Source of the DNA: Cellulomonas sp. P24 | Lineage (GTDB): Bacteria; Actinomycetota; Actinomycetes; Actinomycetales; Cellulomonadaceae | Direction: 5' to 3' | DNA: 64,000 nt | Assembly (NCBI RefSeq): GCF_024704385.1 | Contig: NZ_JAJDFX010000002.1 | Span: 1,178,001 to 1,242,000 of the forward strand | Shown: positions 18,143 to 26,801 of the stretch, piece by piece | Numbering within the stretch: the first letter of the stretch is position 1 | Layout: the number at the start of each line of letters is the position of its first letter | The notes under the pieces: model-generated | Told to the model about the DNA's origin: nothing | Seen by the model: only the letters and a program-made list of their open reading frames with translations | Database searches by the model: none | Translations under genes and position numbers: made by a program

Positions 18143-18323
18143 GGAAGATCTCCTCGATGCTCAGCCCGAAGTACCGGGCGACGGTGAAGGCCAACGGGAG
18201 GGACGGGTCGTACTTCCCGGTCTCCAGGGAGTTGACGGTCTGCCGGGAGACGCCGAGCTCGGCACCGAGTGCGGCCTGCGAGAGGCTGCGCTCCTCGCGG
18301 AGCCGTCGGATCTCGTTCCTCAT
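18129..18323 (-). CDS. XRE family transcriptional regulator, minimal HTH
   Basis: 64 residues forming one Cro/CI-type helix-turn-helix: RRLREERSLSQAALGAELGVSRQTVNSLETGKYDPS, ending FGLSIEEIFHVDA, the typical small YozG-like repressor. ATG at 18323 follows a TTGACAC stretch with no ribosome-binding sequence, suggesting a leaderless or weakly translated message. Two copies of a TGTCAAGG-type palindrome lie immediately upstream (18325-18370), which fits autorepression. It is cotranscribed with the membrane protein. Confidence 0.9.
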   Translation of the reverse strand: MRNEIRRLREERSLSQAALGAELGVSRQTVNSLETGKYDPSLPLAFTVARYFGLSIEEIFHVDA

Positions 18324-18324
18324 G

Positions 18325-18370
18325 TGTCAAGGATGCTTGTCATCCCTTGCGGTGTCAAGGACCCTTGACA
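18325..18370. promoter_or_regulatory. Paired palindromes, putative autoregulatory XRE operators
   Basis: A perfect palindrome TGTCAAGG-AC-CCTTGACA at 18353-18370 and a second copy TGTCAAG-GATG-CTTGTCA with one mismatch at 18325-18342 sit directly before the XRE start codon. The outer copy supplies a TTGACA -35 element on the minus strand. Centre-to-centre distance is 28 bp, just under three helical turns, compatible with cooperative repressor binding. Confidence 0.65.
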
Positions 18371-18409
18371 CTCGCCCGTCGCGCCACCGGCGCGCGCCGC
18401 ACTCCGGGC

Positions 18410-19138
18410 TCAGTCGGCCGTGGTGAGCCGCAGCGTCTGCAGCCGCCGCACGGCCAGCACGATCGCCCCCACCGTCGTCACCGCGAGCAGCACGAGGCCC
18501 GCGGTGAGGCCGACGGCCGAGGTCACACCCATCGCGGACGCCCGGTCGCCGAGCAGGTGCTCCGCCGCCGACAACGCCCACTGCCGCACGCTCACGTCGC
18601 GGACCCCGGGCACGTACCCGCCCAGCACCGTCTCCCACAGCAGCGCGTAGAGCAGGCCGACGATCACCGCGTTCCGCGTGACGACCGACAACGCGACGAA
18701 CAGCGCCGTGTACGCGCCGGCCGCCAGCGCCGCCGCAGCGGCGAACGCCCAGCCCAGGCGCCCCGCCTCGTCGCCCGCGATCTCGACCGTGGCGACGACC
18801 GGCAGGACCGCGAAGACCAGGGCCGCGCCCCACGCGACGAGCAGCTTCGACCACACGATGGTGCGCCGCGGCACGGGCTTCGCCAGCAGGTAGACGATCG
18901 ACCCGTCGTCGATCTCGGTCCCGATCACGCCGGTGCCGATCAGCAGGCACATGAGCGGCAGGAACGTCCCCAGTGCGAACCCGTTCGCCAGGTTCACCGT
19001 GTACTGCACGTCCCCGCCCGACCCCCATCGGACGAGGCCCGCCAGGGCGAGCAGGATGACGGGGATGAGCACGAGCAGGACGGCCCGACGCCGGCCGAGC
19101 AGCCCCCGCCGGGTCAGCTGCATGACGACGGTGCTCAT
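18410..19138 (-). CDS. ABC-2 type transporter permease
   Basis: 242 residues with six hydrophobic segments and the ABC-2 pattern ...IGTEIDDGSIVYLLAKPVPRRTIVWSKLL, the loop in which permeases of the NosY/YhaP type contact the ATPase. It starts with ATG overlapping the upstream ATPase stop by 4 nt. It is the last gene of the four-gene export unit 18410-21963. The exported substrate (peptide, antibiotic or lipid) is unknown. Confidence 0.85.
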   Translation of the reverse strand: MSTVVMQLTRRGLLGRRRAVLLVLIPVILLALAGLVRWGSGGDVQYTVNLANGFALGTFLPLMCLLIGTGVIGTEIDDGSIVYLLAKPVPRRTIVWSKLLVAWGAALVFAVLPVVATVEIAGDEAGRLGWAFAAAAALAAGAYTALFVALSVVTRNAVIVGLLYALLWETVLGGYVPGVRDVSVRQWALSAAEHLLGDRASAMGVTSAVGLTAGLVLLAVTTVGAIVLAVRRLQTLRLTTAD

Positions 19139-20046
19139 CGGGCCACCAGGTAGGCGAACACGCTCTCGAGGGACTCGTCCGCCGGCGAGACGTCGAGCAG
19201 GCGGATCCCGTGGTCACGGGCCAGTCGGGGCAGCGCGTGCACGAACACTCCCAGGTCCGGGGCCTGCACGGCGAGCGTCCCCGAGGTCAGGTCGACGGTG
19301 TCGGCTGACCCGTCGGCGATGATGGCGGCCGCGAGGCGACGGTCGTCGCTCGAGCTGATCGAGTACTGGTGCGGCCGCTCGGTCATGAGCCGACGGATCC
19401 GGCGGAAGTCCCCGGAGGCGGCGTGCCGCCCGGCCACGATCACCTCGATCGTGCCGGCGATCTCCTCGACCTCCTCGAGGATGTGGCTGCTGAACAGCAC
19501 CGTGCGGCCCTCGTCGCCGAGCCGGCGGAGCAGGTCCATCAGGTGCAGCCGCTGACGCGGGTCCATCCCGTTGAACGGCTCGTCGAGCAGGAGCACCGAC
19601 GGGTCGTGCACCAGGGCGGTCGCCATCTTCACCCGCTGCTTCATGCCCTTGGAGTACGTGCTGATGTCGCGGTCCTTCGCGTCCATCATCTCCACGGCCT
19701 CCAACGCCGCCCGGGCCGCCCCCTCGGCGTCGGGCAGGCGGTGCAGCCGCGCGTTGGCGAGCACGAACTGCCAGCCGGTGACCATGTCGTACATGGCCTC
19801 GGCCTCCGGCACCAGGCCGATCGTGCGGTAGATCTCGGGGTGACGCCACACCGAGGTCCCGTCGAGGGTGACCGTGCCGGCCGAGGGCGCCAGGAACCCG
19901 CCCATCATCGCAATGAGGGTCGACTTCCCCGCGCCGTTCGGGCCGAGCAGCCCGGTGACGCCCGGGCCGATCGTCATCGTGACGTCGTTGGCGGCGACGA
20001 CGTTCCCGTACCAGCGCGAGACGCCGTCCAGGACCAGGGTGCTCAC
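19135..20046 (-). CDS. ABC exporter ATP-binding protein
   Basis: 303 residues; Walker A GPNGAGKST, signature loop degenerate (TYSKGMKQRV in place of LSGGQ), Walker B VLLLDEPFNGMD, and H-loop SSHI. The degenerate YSKGM signature is usual in ABC-2 exporters. A ~90-residue C-terminal domain follows the nucleotide-binding domain. Four-nt ATGA overlaps link it to both flanking permease genes. Confidence 0.92.
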   Translation of the reverse strand: MSTLVLDGVSRWYGNVVAANDVTMTIGPGVTGLLGPNGAGKSTLIAMMGGFLAPSAGTVTLDGTSVWRHPEIYRTIGLVPEAEAMYDMVTGWQFVLANARLHRLPDAEGAARAALEAVEMMDAKDRDISTYSKGMKQRVKMATALVHDPSVLLLDEPFNGMDPRQRLHLMDLLRRLGDEGRTVLFSSHILEEVEEIAGTIEVIVAGRHAASGDFRRIRRLMTERPHQYSISSSDDRRLAAAIIADGSADTVDLTSGTLAVQAPDLGVFVHALPRLARDHGIRLLDVSPADESLESVFAYLVAR

Positions 20047-21008
20047 ACGCCACCGCCCTTCCGGTACCGCCTGGCCAGGATCGCGACGCTCGCCCCGATC
20101 GTGGCGATCGCGATCGCGGAGTACACGACGAGCCCCGCTGCGCCGTCGGGATACGCCGTGCCGTTGGTCGGGGCGACGCCGAGCACCCGCACGGCGATCC
20201 CGTCGACGAGGGTGAACGGGTCGAGCACGGGCAGGTACGAGGCGACCGTCGGGTAGCCCTTCTCCGTCGTGACCGCGATCAGCAGCTGCACGATCCCGCT
20301 GACCATCAGCAGACCGGTGACGATCGCCGCGACACCCAGGCCACGGCGCGGGGTGAACGCCGCGATCACCAGGCTGATCCCGCTGAGCACGAGTGCCAGG
20401 ACGGCCGCCACGAGGAGGCCACCCGCCCAGCCGGCGAGCTGGTGGCCGACCGACAGCTTCGTCAGCAGCGCGCCCACGAGGAGCAGCGTGTCGGCCAGGG
20501 CGAGCACGCCGAACAGCGCGATCGCGAGACCGCCGAACTTCGCGAGCACGTAGTCGCTGCGGTTCAGCGGCCGCGACAGGTACAGCGGCATCACGCCGTG
20601 CCGCAGGTCGCGGGAGACGCAGTACGGCGCGGCGCCGGCCACGAACAGCACGATCACCAGCTGCATCGTCCCGGGGTACTGGGTGTAGGAGATCGGCAGC
20701 TCGGTGCTGTGGGTCAGCAGGAGCGAGAGCGCGATGATCACCGGCGGGACCAGCAGGATGCCGATCAGCGTCCAGGGCATGACCTTCGACCGGGCCGGGC
20801 GACCGAGCCCGAACACCCCGCGCACCGTCTCGACCAGGAGCGACCGCACGATCCAGCCGCGGCCGAACCGGGGCCCGTCGTAGTGCCGGAAGCCGATGTC
20901 GTGGATGACGTCGTCGGTCCGGGCAGGCCCGCCGGGAGCGGCCGCTCCCCCGGGCGCGGCGGCCCCCACCGGTGCGCCGGCGCCGGGGCCGTGCTCAGTG
21001 CCGGGCAT
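20043..21008 (-). CDS. ABC-2 type transporter permease with Ala/Gly/Pro-rich N-terminus
   Basis: 321 residues: a ~30-residue low-complexity N-terminus (GAAAPGGAAAPGG), then FRHYDGPRFGRGWIVRSLLVET and six membrane segments with the ABC-2 loop YCVSRDLRHGVMPLYLSRPLNRSDYVLAK. The start overlaps the preceding ATPase gene by 14 nt. It partners one or both ATPases in this unit. Confidence 0.85.
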   Translation of the reverse strand: MPGTEHGPGAGAPVGAAAPGGAAAPGGPARTDDVIHDIGFRHYDGPRFGRGWIVRSLLVETVRGVFGLGRPARSKVMPWTLIGILLVPPVIIALSLLLTHSTELPISYTQYPGTMQLVIVLFVAGAAPYCVSRDLRHGVMPLYLSRPLNRSDYVLAKFGGLAIALFGVLALADTLLLVGALLTKLSVGHQLAGWAGGLLVAAVLALVLSGISLVIAAFTPRRGLGVAAIVTGLLMVSGIVQLLIAVTTEKGYPTVASYLPVLDPFTLVDGIAVRVLGVAPTNGTAYPDGAAGLVVYSAIAIATIGASVAILARRYRKGGGV

Positions 21009-21963
21009 GCGCGCCCTCCTGCTCGGGTCGGAAGATCTCGGTCAGGTGATGACGACGACGCTGCATGCGGACCAGCCCGACGCCGAGGTCGGCCGCGCCG
21101 TCCTGGATCGCGTCGAGCACCCACTCGCCGGCCAGCTCGACCGAGAAGACCTGCGCACCGCTGCCGTCGGCCACCTGGGCGCCGGCCGCACGCAGCCGCG
21201 CGGCGAGCTCCGGACCGCCGTCGGTGAGCTCGACGAGCACCACCCCGCTGAGCTGCGTGGCGTCCGCCGTGGACGTCGACCGCTGCAGCACGCCCTCCTC
21301 GATCACGACGAGGTGGTCGGAGATCCGTTCGAGCTCGCCGAGCAGGTGCGACGTCACGAGGACCGAGATCGAGAAGTCCGCGCTGATCCGCTGGATCAGG
21401 CCGAGCATCTCGTCGCGCCCTGCCGGGTCGAGCCCGTTGGTGGGCTCGTCGAGCAGCACGAGCCGCGGGTCGTGGACGATCGCCTGGGCGAGCTTCACCC
21501 GCTGCTTCATCCCGGTGGAGTACCCGCCGATCGGCCGGTACCGCTCCTCGTACAGCCCGACGTGCCGGAGCGTGTCCGCCGTGCGCTCGCGCGCGACGGC
21601 GGACGGCAACCCGGACATCCGCGCCAGGTGCACGACGAGCTCGGTCGCCGACACGTCCGGAGGCAGGCACTCGCTCTCCGGCATGTACCCGACGACCTGG
21701 CGGATCGCCAGACCCTCCGTGGCACAGTCCAGGCCGAGCACCTGCGCGCGACCCGACGTCGGCGGCAGCAGGCCGAGCAGGATCTTGATCAGCGTCGACT
21801 TGCCCGCACCGTTCGCGCCCACCAGGCCGACGACGCCGTGGGGCATCTCGACGCTGAGCTGCGACAGCGCCGTGACCGGCCCGAACGTGCGGGTCAGCCC
21901 TTCGGCCACGACGGCGGGACCGGTCGACGGCACGTCATCCCTGACGCGGGCGAGGAGGTCCAT
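20995..21963 (-). CDS. ABC exporter ATP-binding protein
   Basis: 322 residues; Walker A GANGAGKST, signature STGMKQRV, Walker B LVLLDEPTNGLDP, H-loop TSHLL, then a C-terminal regulatory domain. ATG at 21963 is preferred over an in-frame start at 22071 because similarity to the ABC fold begins only after it. It is the first gene of the unit ATPase-permease-ATPase-permease; both ATPases have the same degenerate signature, so they may form a heterodimer. Confidence 0.9.
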   Translation of the reverse strand: MDLLARVRDDVPSTGPAVVAEGLTRTFGPVTALSQLSVEMPHGVVGLVGANGAGKSTLIKILLGLLPPTSGRAQVLGLDCATEGLAIRQVVGYMPESECLPPDVSATELVVHLARMSGLPSAVARERTADTLRHVGLYEERYRPIGGYSTGMKQRVKLAQAIVHDPRLVLLDEPTNGLDPAGRDEMLGLIQRISADFSISVLVTSHLLGELERISDHLVVIEEGVLQRSTSTADATQLSGVVLVELTDGGPELAARLRAAGAQVADGSGAQVFSVELAGEWVLDAIQDGAADLGVGLVRMQRRRHHLTEIFRPEQEGAHARH

Positions 21964-22047
21964 GCCTGCGATCGTGCCGTGCCGACCGCCCGGGTGCCAT
22001 CCGGTACCCCCCTGAGACGACCCTGAGTCGGTGCCGGACCCGCTCCA

Positions 22048-22078
22048 CCGGGAGGTGGACGTGGGATCCACCTCCCGG
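22048..22078 (-). terminator. Strong hairpin after ABC exporter permease gene
   Basis: Perfect 12-bp arms (CCGGGAGGTGGA and its complement) around a 7-nt loop, 17 nt past the stop codon of the 22096-23739 permease. There is no U-tract, as is common for GC-rich actinobacterial terminators. It separates the TetR/ABC unit upstream from the four-gene ABC unit downstream. Confidence 0.65.
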
Positions 22079-22095
22079 CGCGTCGACCGCGGTGG

Positions 22096-23739
22096 TCACC
22101 CCGGCTGGACGTCCCGACGGGCGAAGCGGTCGAGACCGACCCAGACCAGCGCGGCCGCGACGAGCGTCATCACGACGAGCGGCGTCCAGGTCAGCGACGC
22201 GAGCGGCAGATGCGGCGTCGCGGAGAACGGCAGCAGGTTGAGCAACCAGTCCGGCAGGTGGAGAGCGTCGCCGATGATCACGACGAAGAACATCGCCGAC
22301 AGCACACCCCAGGTCAGCGGGATCGCGAGGCGCGGCAGCCAGCCGAACAGCGCCACCGCGACGCCGACGAGCACCATCGTGGCCGGCCAGTACGCGAGGC
22401 CCGCGAGCGCGAGCCGGCCCGTCTGGCCCGGGTCGTGGACGAGGGAGCCGTAGCTCGCACCGATGCCGGCGCCTCCGACGAGGAGCAGCACCGCGGCCCC
22501 GACGGCCGGGATCAGCAGCCGCTGGAGGGCCCAGGACCTCCGCGACACGGCTCCGGCGAGCTGGGGCTCGAGGATCCCGCCGGCCTCGTCGGACCGCAGG
22601 GAGACTGCCGACTGGAGCGCGAAGACCGCCGCGACCAGGGAGATCATCATCGCGAGCATCGACAGGAGGGCGTCCACGCTCGTCCCGCCGATGATCGCCG
22701 TCATCGGCGAGCCGGAGTCGGTCAGCAGGTTGGTCATCGCCTGGACGACCGATCCGAACATCAGGGCGCTCAGCACGATCGTGATGCTCCAGCCGATGAT
22801 GGGTCCGCGCTGGAGCCGCAGCGCGAGACCGAGCGGCGCACCGTACCGCGACGGCGCACCGGCGGGACCCGGACGGTCCGGCATGAGGCCGGCGCCGAGG
22901 TCGCGCCGGGCCTCGAGCCGCGCGGCCACCGCGAGGAGCACGGCGGCGAGTGCGACGAGCAGCACGAGCGGCCACCACCGGTTCGCTCCCCACGGCTGCA
23001 TCTGCTCGCCCCACCCGACGGGCGAGACCCAGCTCAGGCGACCGTCGCCGAGGTCGCCGATCATCCGCAGCAGGTAGAACGCCCCGAGGACCGCCGACCC
23101 GAGCGCGTTCGCACCGCGTGACGTGGCCGTCACCTGACCGGCGAGCGCACCGACCCCGAGCGCGACCAGCCCGATCCCGGCGACCGACGCGCCGACGACG
23201 AGCGACCCGGTGACCCCGGTGCCGTCAGGGTCCAGCCCGACGGCGGCCGAGGCGGCCGCGACACCGATGCCGATGGCGACGCACAGGGCCGCGTCCACCA
23301 GCCACGACGCCGCGGAGTAGGCGTGGCGCCCGAGGACCCGGGAGCGGAGCAGCTCGGTGCGTCCGAGCTCCTCGTCGGCACGCCCGCTGCGGGTGACGAG
23401 GAACACGACGCCGAACGCGAGCGAGAGCGCGCACGTCATCCAGATCTTGGTCCAGACCGCCCCGCCGAGCGTGTTCGGGTTCGCCGCCAGACCGGTCAGC
23501 GCCTTGATGGACGGGGTGTTGCTCAGGGCAGCGAAGTCGTCCAGGGCGGCCTGGGTCGTGAAGAGACCCTTGTAGAAGGCACCGACGTACGCGAACAGGC
23601 CGGCGACCACGACCCACCACACGACCAGGCGGACCCGGTTGCGGCGGAGCACGAGGTGCAGCATCGACCCGAGGCCGACGAACGAGTCGGCGGACGACAG
23701 CCGGACGTCCGGCACGGGGCGCGTCACGGTCGCGGTCAT
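22096..23739 (-). CDS. ABC exporter permease, large (polyketide-antibiotic exporter type)
   Basis: 547 residues with about twelve membrane segments, i.e. two fused ABC-2 permease halves. The family pattern is visible in FLVTRSGRADEELGRTELLRSRVLGR near residue 120 and again in LRSDEAGGILEPQLAGAVSRRSWALQRLL near 390. Proteins of this size and layout partner a single ATPase and export antibiotics or lipids. The ATG overlaps the stop of the ATPase gene (ATGA). A terminator-like hairpin follows. Confidence 0.9.
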   Translation of the reverse strand: MTATVTRPVPDVRLSSADSFVGLGSMLHLVLRRNRVRLVVWWVVVAGLFAYVGAFYKGLFTTQAALDDFAALSNTPSIKALTGLAANPNTLGGAVWTKIWMTCALSLAFGVVFLVTRSGRADEELGRTELLRSRVLGRHAYSAASWLVDAALCVAIGIGVAAASAAVGLDPDGTGVTGSLVVGASVAGIGLVALGVGALAGQVTATSRGANALGSAVLGAFYLLRMIGDLGDGRLSWVSPVGWGEQMQPWGANRWWPLVLLVALAAVLLAVAARLEARRDLGAGLMPDRPGPAGAPSRYGAPLGLALRLQRGPIIGWSITIVLSALMFGSVVQAMTNLLTDSGSPMTAIIGGTSVDALLSMLAMMISLVAAVFALQSAVSLRSDEAGGILEPQLAGAVSRRSWALQRLLIPAVGAAVLLLVGGAGIGASYGSLVHDPGQTGRLALAGLAYWPATMVLVGVAVALFGWLPRLAIPLTWGVLSAMFFVVIIGDALHLPDWLLNLLPFSATPHLPLASLTWTPLVVMTLVAAALVWVGLDRFARRDVQPG

Positions 23740-24656
23740 CGCTCGGCCCCGTTCAGCGTCGCGAGCTCGTCGCCGTAGTGGCGGAGGAACAGCTCCTCGA
23801 GCGAGGGCGGGTTCGCGACGATCGACCGCGGCTGCAGCCGGGCGACCGCGGCAAGGACAGCCGGCAGCTCGGCCTCGTCGACCGCGAAGGTCACGTGCCC
23901 GTCGAGCTTCCGGAGGTCGTGCACGCCCGGCAGCGCGGCGAGGCCGTCGGCGCCCCCGTCGAGCGCGACGGTCATCTGCGACCGGGTGAGGTGACGGAGC
24001 TGGGCGATCGTGCCGGCCTCGACGGTCGCGCCGTCGCGGATGATCGTCACGCGGTCGGCCAGCTTCTCGACCTCGGCGAAGATGTGGCTCGACAGCAGCA
24101 CCGAGCGTCCGGCGGCCTTGACCTCGCGGATGGACTCGGTGAACGCCGCCTCCATCAGCGGGTCGAGCCCCGACGTCGGCTCGTCGAGCAGCAGCAGCTC
24201 GGCGTCCGAGGCGAGTGCGGCGACCAGGGCGACCTTCTGCCGGTTGCCCTTCGAGTACGTCCGGGCCTTCTTGGTCGGGTCGAGCTCGAACCGGTCGAGC
24301 ATGAGCTTCCGGCGCGCCGGGTCGAGGGGGCTGGACAGCCGGGACAGGATGTCGATCGCCTCACCTCCGGTGAGGTTGGGCCACAGCGAGACGTCGCCGG
24401 GCACGTAGGCGATCGACCGGTGCAGCCGGACCGCGTCGGACCACGGGTCGCCGCCGAGGACGGTCGCCCGGCCGCCGTCGGCGCGCAGCAGGCCGAGCAG
24501 GACCCGGATCGTGGTGGACTTCCCCGAGCCGTTCGGCCCGAGGAACCCGGTGACCTGCCCCGTGGGGACGGTCAGATCAAGACCTCGCAGGGCGTGGACG
24601 TTGCCGAAGCTCTTCGTGAGTCCCTCGACCTGGATGGCCATCTCGTGTGCGGGCAT
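23736..24656 (-). CDS. ABC exporter ATP-binding protein (drug-resistance type)
   Basis: 306 residues; Walker A GPNGSGKST, signature YSKGNRQKV, Walker B LLLLDEPTSGLDP, H-loop SSHIFAEVE. Of three possible starts I chose ATG at 24656, which has AAGGGA 6 nt upstream. It forms an ATPase-permease pair with the following gene and lies 112 nt downstream of a TetR gene on the same strand, the usual layout of an inducible efflux system. Confidence 0.92.
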   Translation of the reverse strand: MPAHEMAIQVEGLTKSFGNVHALRGLDLTVPTGQVTGFLGPNGSGKSTTIRVLLGLLRADGGRATVLGGDPWSDAVRLHRSIAYVPGDVSLWPNLTGGEAIDILSRLSSPLDPARRKLMLDRFELDPTKKARTYSKGNRQKVALVAALASDAELLLLDEPTSGLDPLMEAAFTESIREVKAAGRSVLLSSHIFAEVEKLADRVTIIRDGATVEAGTIAQLRHLTRSQMTVALDGGADGLAALPGVHDLRKLDGHVTFAVDEAELPAVLAAVARLQPRSIVANPPSLEELFLRHYGDELATLNGAER

Positions 24657-24768
24657 GGCGGGTCCCTTCGTGTGCATCGGTGGATCGACAAGGGTGGTGG
24701 AGCCGTCGCGCGGTCGACGGTGTCGACGCGCGCGGTCCGGTGGGACCGGCGACGGGTCCGGGTGACGA

Positions 24769-25515
24769 TCAGCGTTCGGGTTCGAGATCGGGTTCGGAGG
24801 TCGATCCCGGTGCGGGATCGCGGGCGGACCCAGGTGCGGATCCGGGATCGGACCCGGTGCTCGGCGGTTCCCACAGGTACCTCACGTAGTCGTCGAGCAT
24901 CGTGCGGCTCGTGAGCAGGCCCTCGGTGTAGAGCTCGAGCGCGGGCAGGACGGCGTCGTTGCGGCTGTCCCGCAGCGACGCGACGAACTCCTCGGGGGTG
25001 AGGTCGGGCGTCGTGAGGAACCGCACGAGGAGCGCCCCCATCGCCTGGTAGGTGAGGTAGCGCAGGCGTCCCTCCTCGTCGCGCGACGGACGGATCAGCC
25101 CACTGGCGATCCCCTCGGCCATCACGGCTCGGGCCTCGTCCATGAGGCTCTCGAGGAACGTCTGCGCCGGCCGACCGCCGGCGTGGATCGCGCGGAGGAT
25201 GTAGACGAGGATCGACTGGGCGGTGCCCGGTGCCGTCAATCTCGCGAGCAGGTACCCGCTCGGATCGGCGATCGCCTCGGACTTCAGCGCGTGGTAGCGG
25301 CGCAGGACCTCGGCGTCGCACTCGGAGCGCAGCGCGGACTTCGAGCCGAAGTGGTGCGTGATGAGCCCGAGCGAGACGTCGGCGCGTGCGGCGATCGTCC
25401 GCATCGAGACTCCGAACCCGTCCTCCGCGAAGCAGTCGATCGCAACCTCACGGATCCTCGCCCGGGCGGTGAGGTCGGAGGGCGAGGGTCCGCCGACGTC
25501 CGCGACTGTACGCAT
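24769..25515 (-). CDS. TetR family transcriptional regulator
   Basis: 248 residues with an N-terminal HTH (IREVAIDCFAEDGFGVSMRTIAARADVSLGLITHHFGSKSAL) and an alpha-helical ligand-binding domain. The last ~30 residues are a low-complexity Asp/Pro/Gly/Ser/Ala tail encoded by short GGATC-rich repeats. ATG at 25515 lies 7 nt after a TAGCAT -10 element, so the mRNA is probably leaderless; a longer frame upstream runs into the pentanucleotide repeat. It likely controls the ABC exporter pair downstream. Confidence 0.88.
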   Translation of the reverse strand: MRTVADVGGPSPSDLTARARIREVAIDCFAEDGFGVSMRTIAARADVSLGLITHHFGSKSALRSECDAEVLRRYHALKSEAIADPSGYLLARLTAPGTAQSILVYILRAIHAGGRPAQTFLESLMDEARAVMAEGIASGLIRPSRDEEGRLRYLTYQAMGALLVRFLTTPDLTPEEFVASLRDSRNDAVLPALELYTEGLLTSRTMLDDYVRYLWEPPSTGSDPGSAPGSARDPAPGSTSEPDLEPER

Positions 25516-25522
25516 GTACGGG

Positions 25523-25551
25523 ATGCTATACACGCGACCAGTGGTTCGCAA
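25523..25551 (-). promoter_or_regulatory. Leaderless promoter of the TetR gene
   Basis: On the minus strand TTGCGA (25546-25551), a 17-bp spacer and TAGCAT (25523-25528) are followed after 7 nt by the TetR start codon. Each hexamer matches four of six consensus positions, and the distance places the transcription start at or next to the A of ATG. Confidence 0.55.
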
Positions 25552-25615
25552 GAGGTGCGACGACGGAGTCCCGCGTCGCCCCGACGGGCACGCGCGGCGT
25601 CCGCGCCCACACACC

Positions 25616-25695
25616 GCACGGCACGGCACGACACGGCACGGCACGTCACGGCACGGCACGGCACGTCACGGCACGGCACGGCACGGCACGGCACG
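25616..25695. repeat. Pentanucleotide tandem repeat (GCACG)16
   Basis: Sixteen consecutive 5-bp units over 80 bp: thirteen are GCACG; the variants are one ACACG (unit 4) and two TCACG (units 7 and 11). It occupies the gap between the divergent TetR and aldo/keto reductase genes, about 65 bp before the latter's start codon. A 5-bp unit in a non-coding promoter region could vary in copy number. Confidence 0.9.
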
Positions 25696-25760
25696 GGGAG
25701 AATGGCACCGCACCAGCCACGCCACCGACGTCCGAGCCGCACCCACCCGGAGGACCCCGC

Positions 25761-26741
25761 ATGCCGATCTCGACGCCCCGCCCCGGAACACCGGCCTGGA
25801 CCCGACCGCTGGGCGCGACCGGCATCGACGTCACCGCGGTCTGCGCCGGCGGGAGCCCGCTGGGCAGCATGCCGCTGCTGTACGGGCGCGACGTGAGCCG
25901 TGACGAGGGGGTCGCGACGGTCGCCGCCCTGCTCGACAGCCCGATCAGGACGATCGACACCTCGAACGGGTACAGCGACGGCGAGAGCGAGCGCCGCATC
26001 GGGGCTGCCCTCGCGGCGGCAGGCGGCAAGCCGGACGACGTCGTCGTCATCACCAAGGTCGACGCGCGTGGTCGTGACTACTCCGGTGACCGCGTGCGCG
26101 CGTCGGTGCTCGAGAGCAAGGAGAGGCTCGGGCTGGACCAGCTCCCCCTGGTCCACCTGCACGACCCCGAGGCCTTCGACTTCACCGAGCTGACGGCTCC
26201 CGGCGGGGCGGTCGACGCCCTCGTCGCGCTCAAGGAGTCCGGCGCCGTCGGGTCGATCGGCCTCGCCGGTGGCCGGGTGCAGGAGATCGCGCGCTACCTC
26301 GCCCTCGACGTGTTCGACGTCCTGCTCGTGCACAACCGCTGGACGCTGCTGGACCGCAGCGCCGGCGACCTCCTCGCCGACGCCGCCGAGCGTGGCCTGG
26401 GCCTGATCAACGCCGCGGTCTACGGCGGCGGGATCCTGGCCGGCGACGGCACGAGCGGTGGCACCGCCCGCTACGGGTACCGTCCCGCACCCCCGGAGGT
26501 GCTCCAGGCCGTCGACCGCATGCGCCAGGTCTGCACGGCGCACGGCACGGACCTGCGGACGGCCGCGCTGCAGTTCTCGCTGCGCGACCCCCGCTTCGCG
26601 ACGACCGTGGTGGGGATGAGTCGCCCGTCGCGCATCGCCGCAACAGTCGAGGCAGCCGCACAGGAGCTGCCCGACGGGCTGTGGGACGAGCTCGCGGAGC
26701 TGCTGCCGCCCGCACGCGTCTGGCTCGACGCTCCCCTCTGA
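25761..26741 (+). CDS. Aldo/keto reductase
   Basis: 326 residues of the AKR (TIM-barrel) family, similar in style to D-threo-aldose 1-dehydrogenase and pyridoxal 4-dehydrogenase members. The catalytic tetrad is visible as Asp66 and Tyr71 (TIDTSNGYSDG), Lys99 (VITKVD) and His134 (LVHLHDP). It would carry out NAD(P)-dependent oxidation of a sugar or aldehyde in the cytoplasm. The ATG has GGAGG 7 nt upstream. It stands alone, divergent from TetR and convergent with parA. Confidence 0.9.
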   Translation: MPISTPRPGTPAWTRPLGATGIDVTAVCAGGSPLGSMPLLYGRDVSRDEGVATVAALLDSPIRTIDTSNGYSDGESERRIGAALAAAGGKPDDVVVITKVDARGRDYSGDRVRASVLESKERLGLDQLPLVHLHDPEAFDFTELTAPGGAVDALVALKESGAVGSIGLAGGRVQEIARYLALDVFDVLLVHNRWTLLDRSAGDLLADAAERGLGLINAAVYGGGILAGDGTSGGTARYGYRPAPPEVLQAVDRMRQVCTAHGTDLRTAALQFSLRDPRFATTVVGMSRPSRIAATVEAAAQELPDGLWDELAELLPPARVWLDAPL

Positions 26742-26801
26742 CCCCGGCCGCGCCGCCCAGTCGAACGGCGCCGGTCAGCCGTCCCACCTCGGAGACGACT
26801 G

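Noticed and set aside
25616-25695. CRISPR-like array
   Set aside because: Units are 5 bp and contiguous with no spacers; it is a simple tandem repeat.
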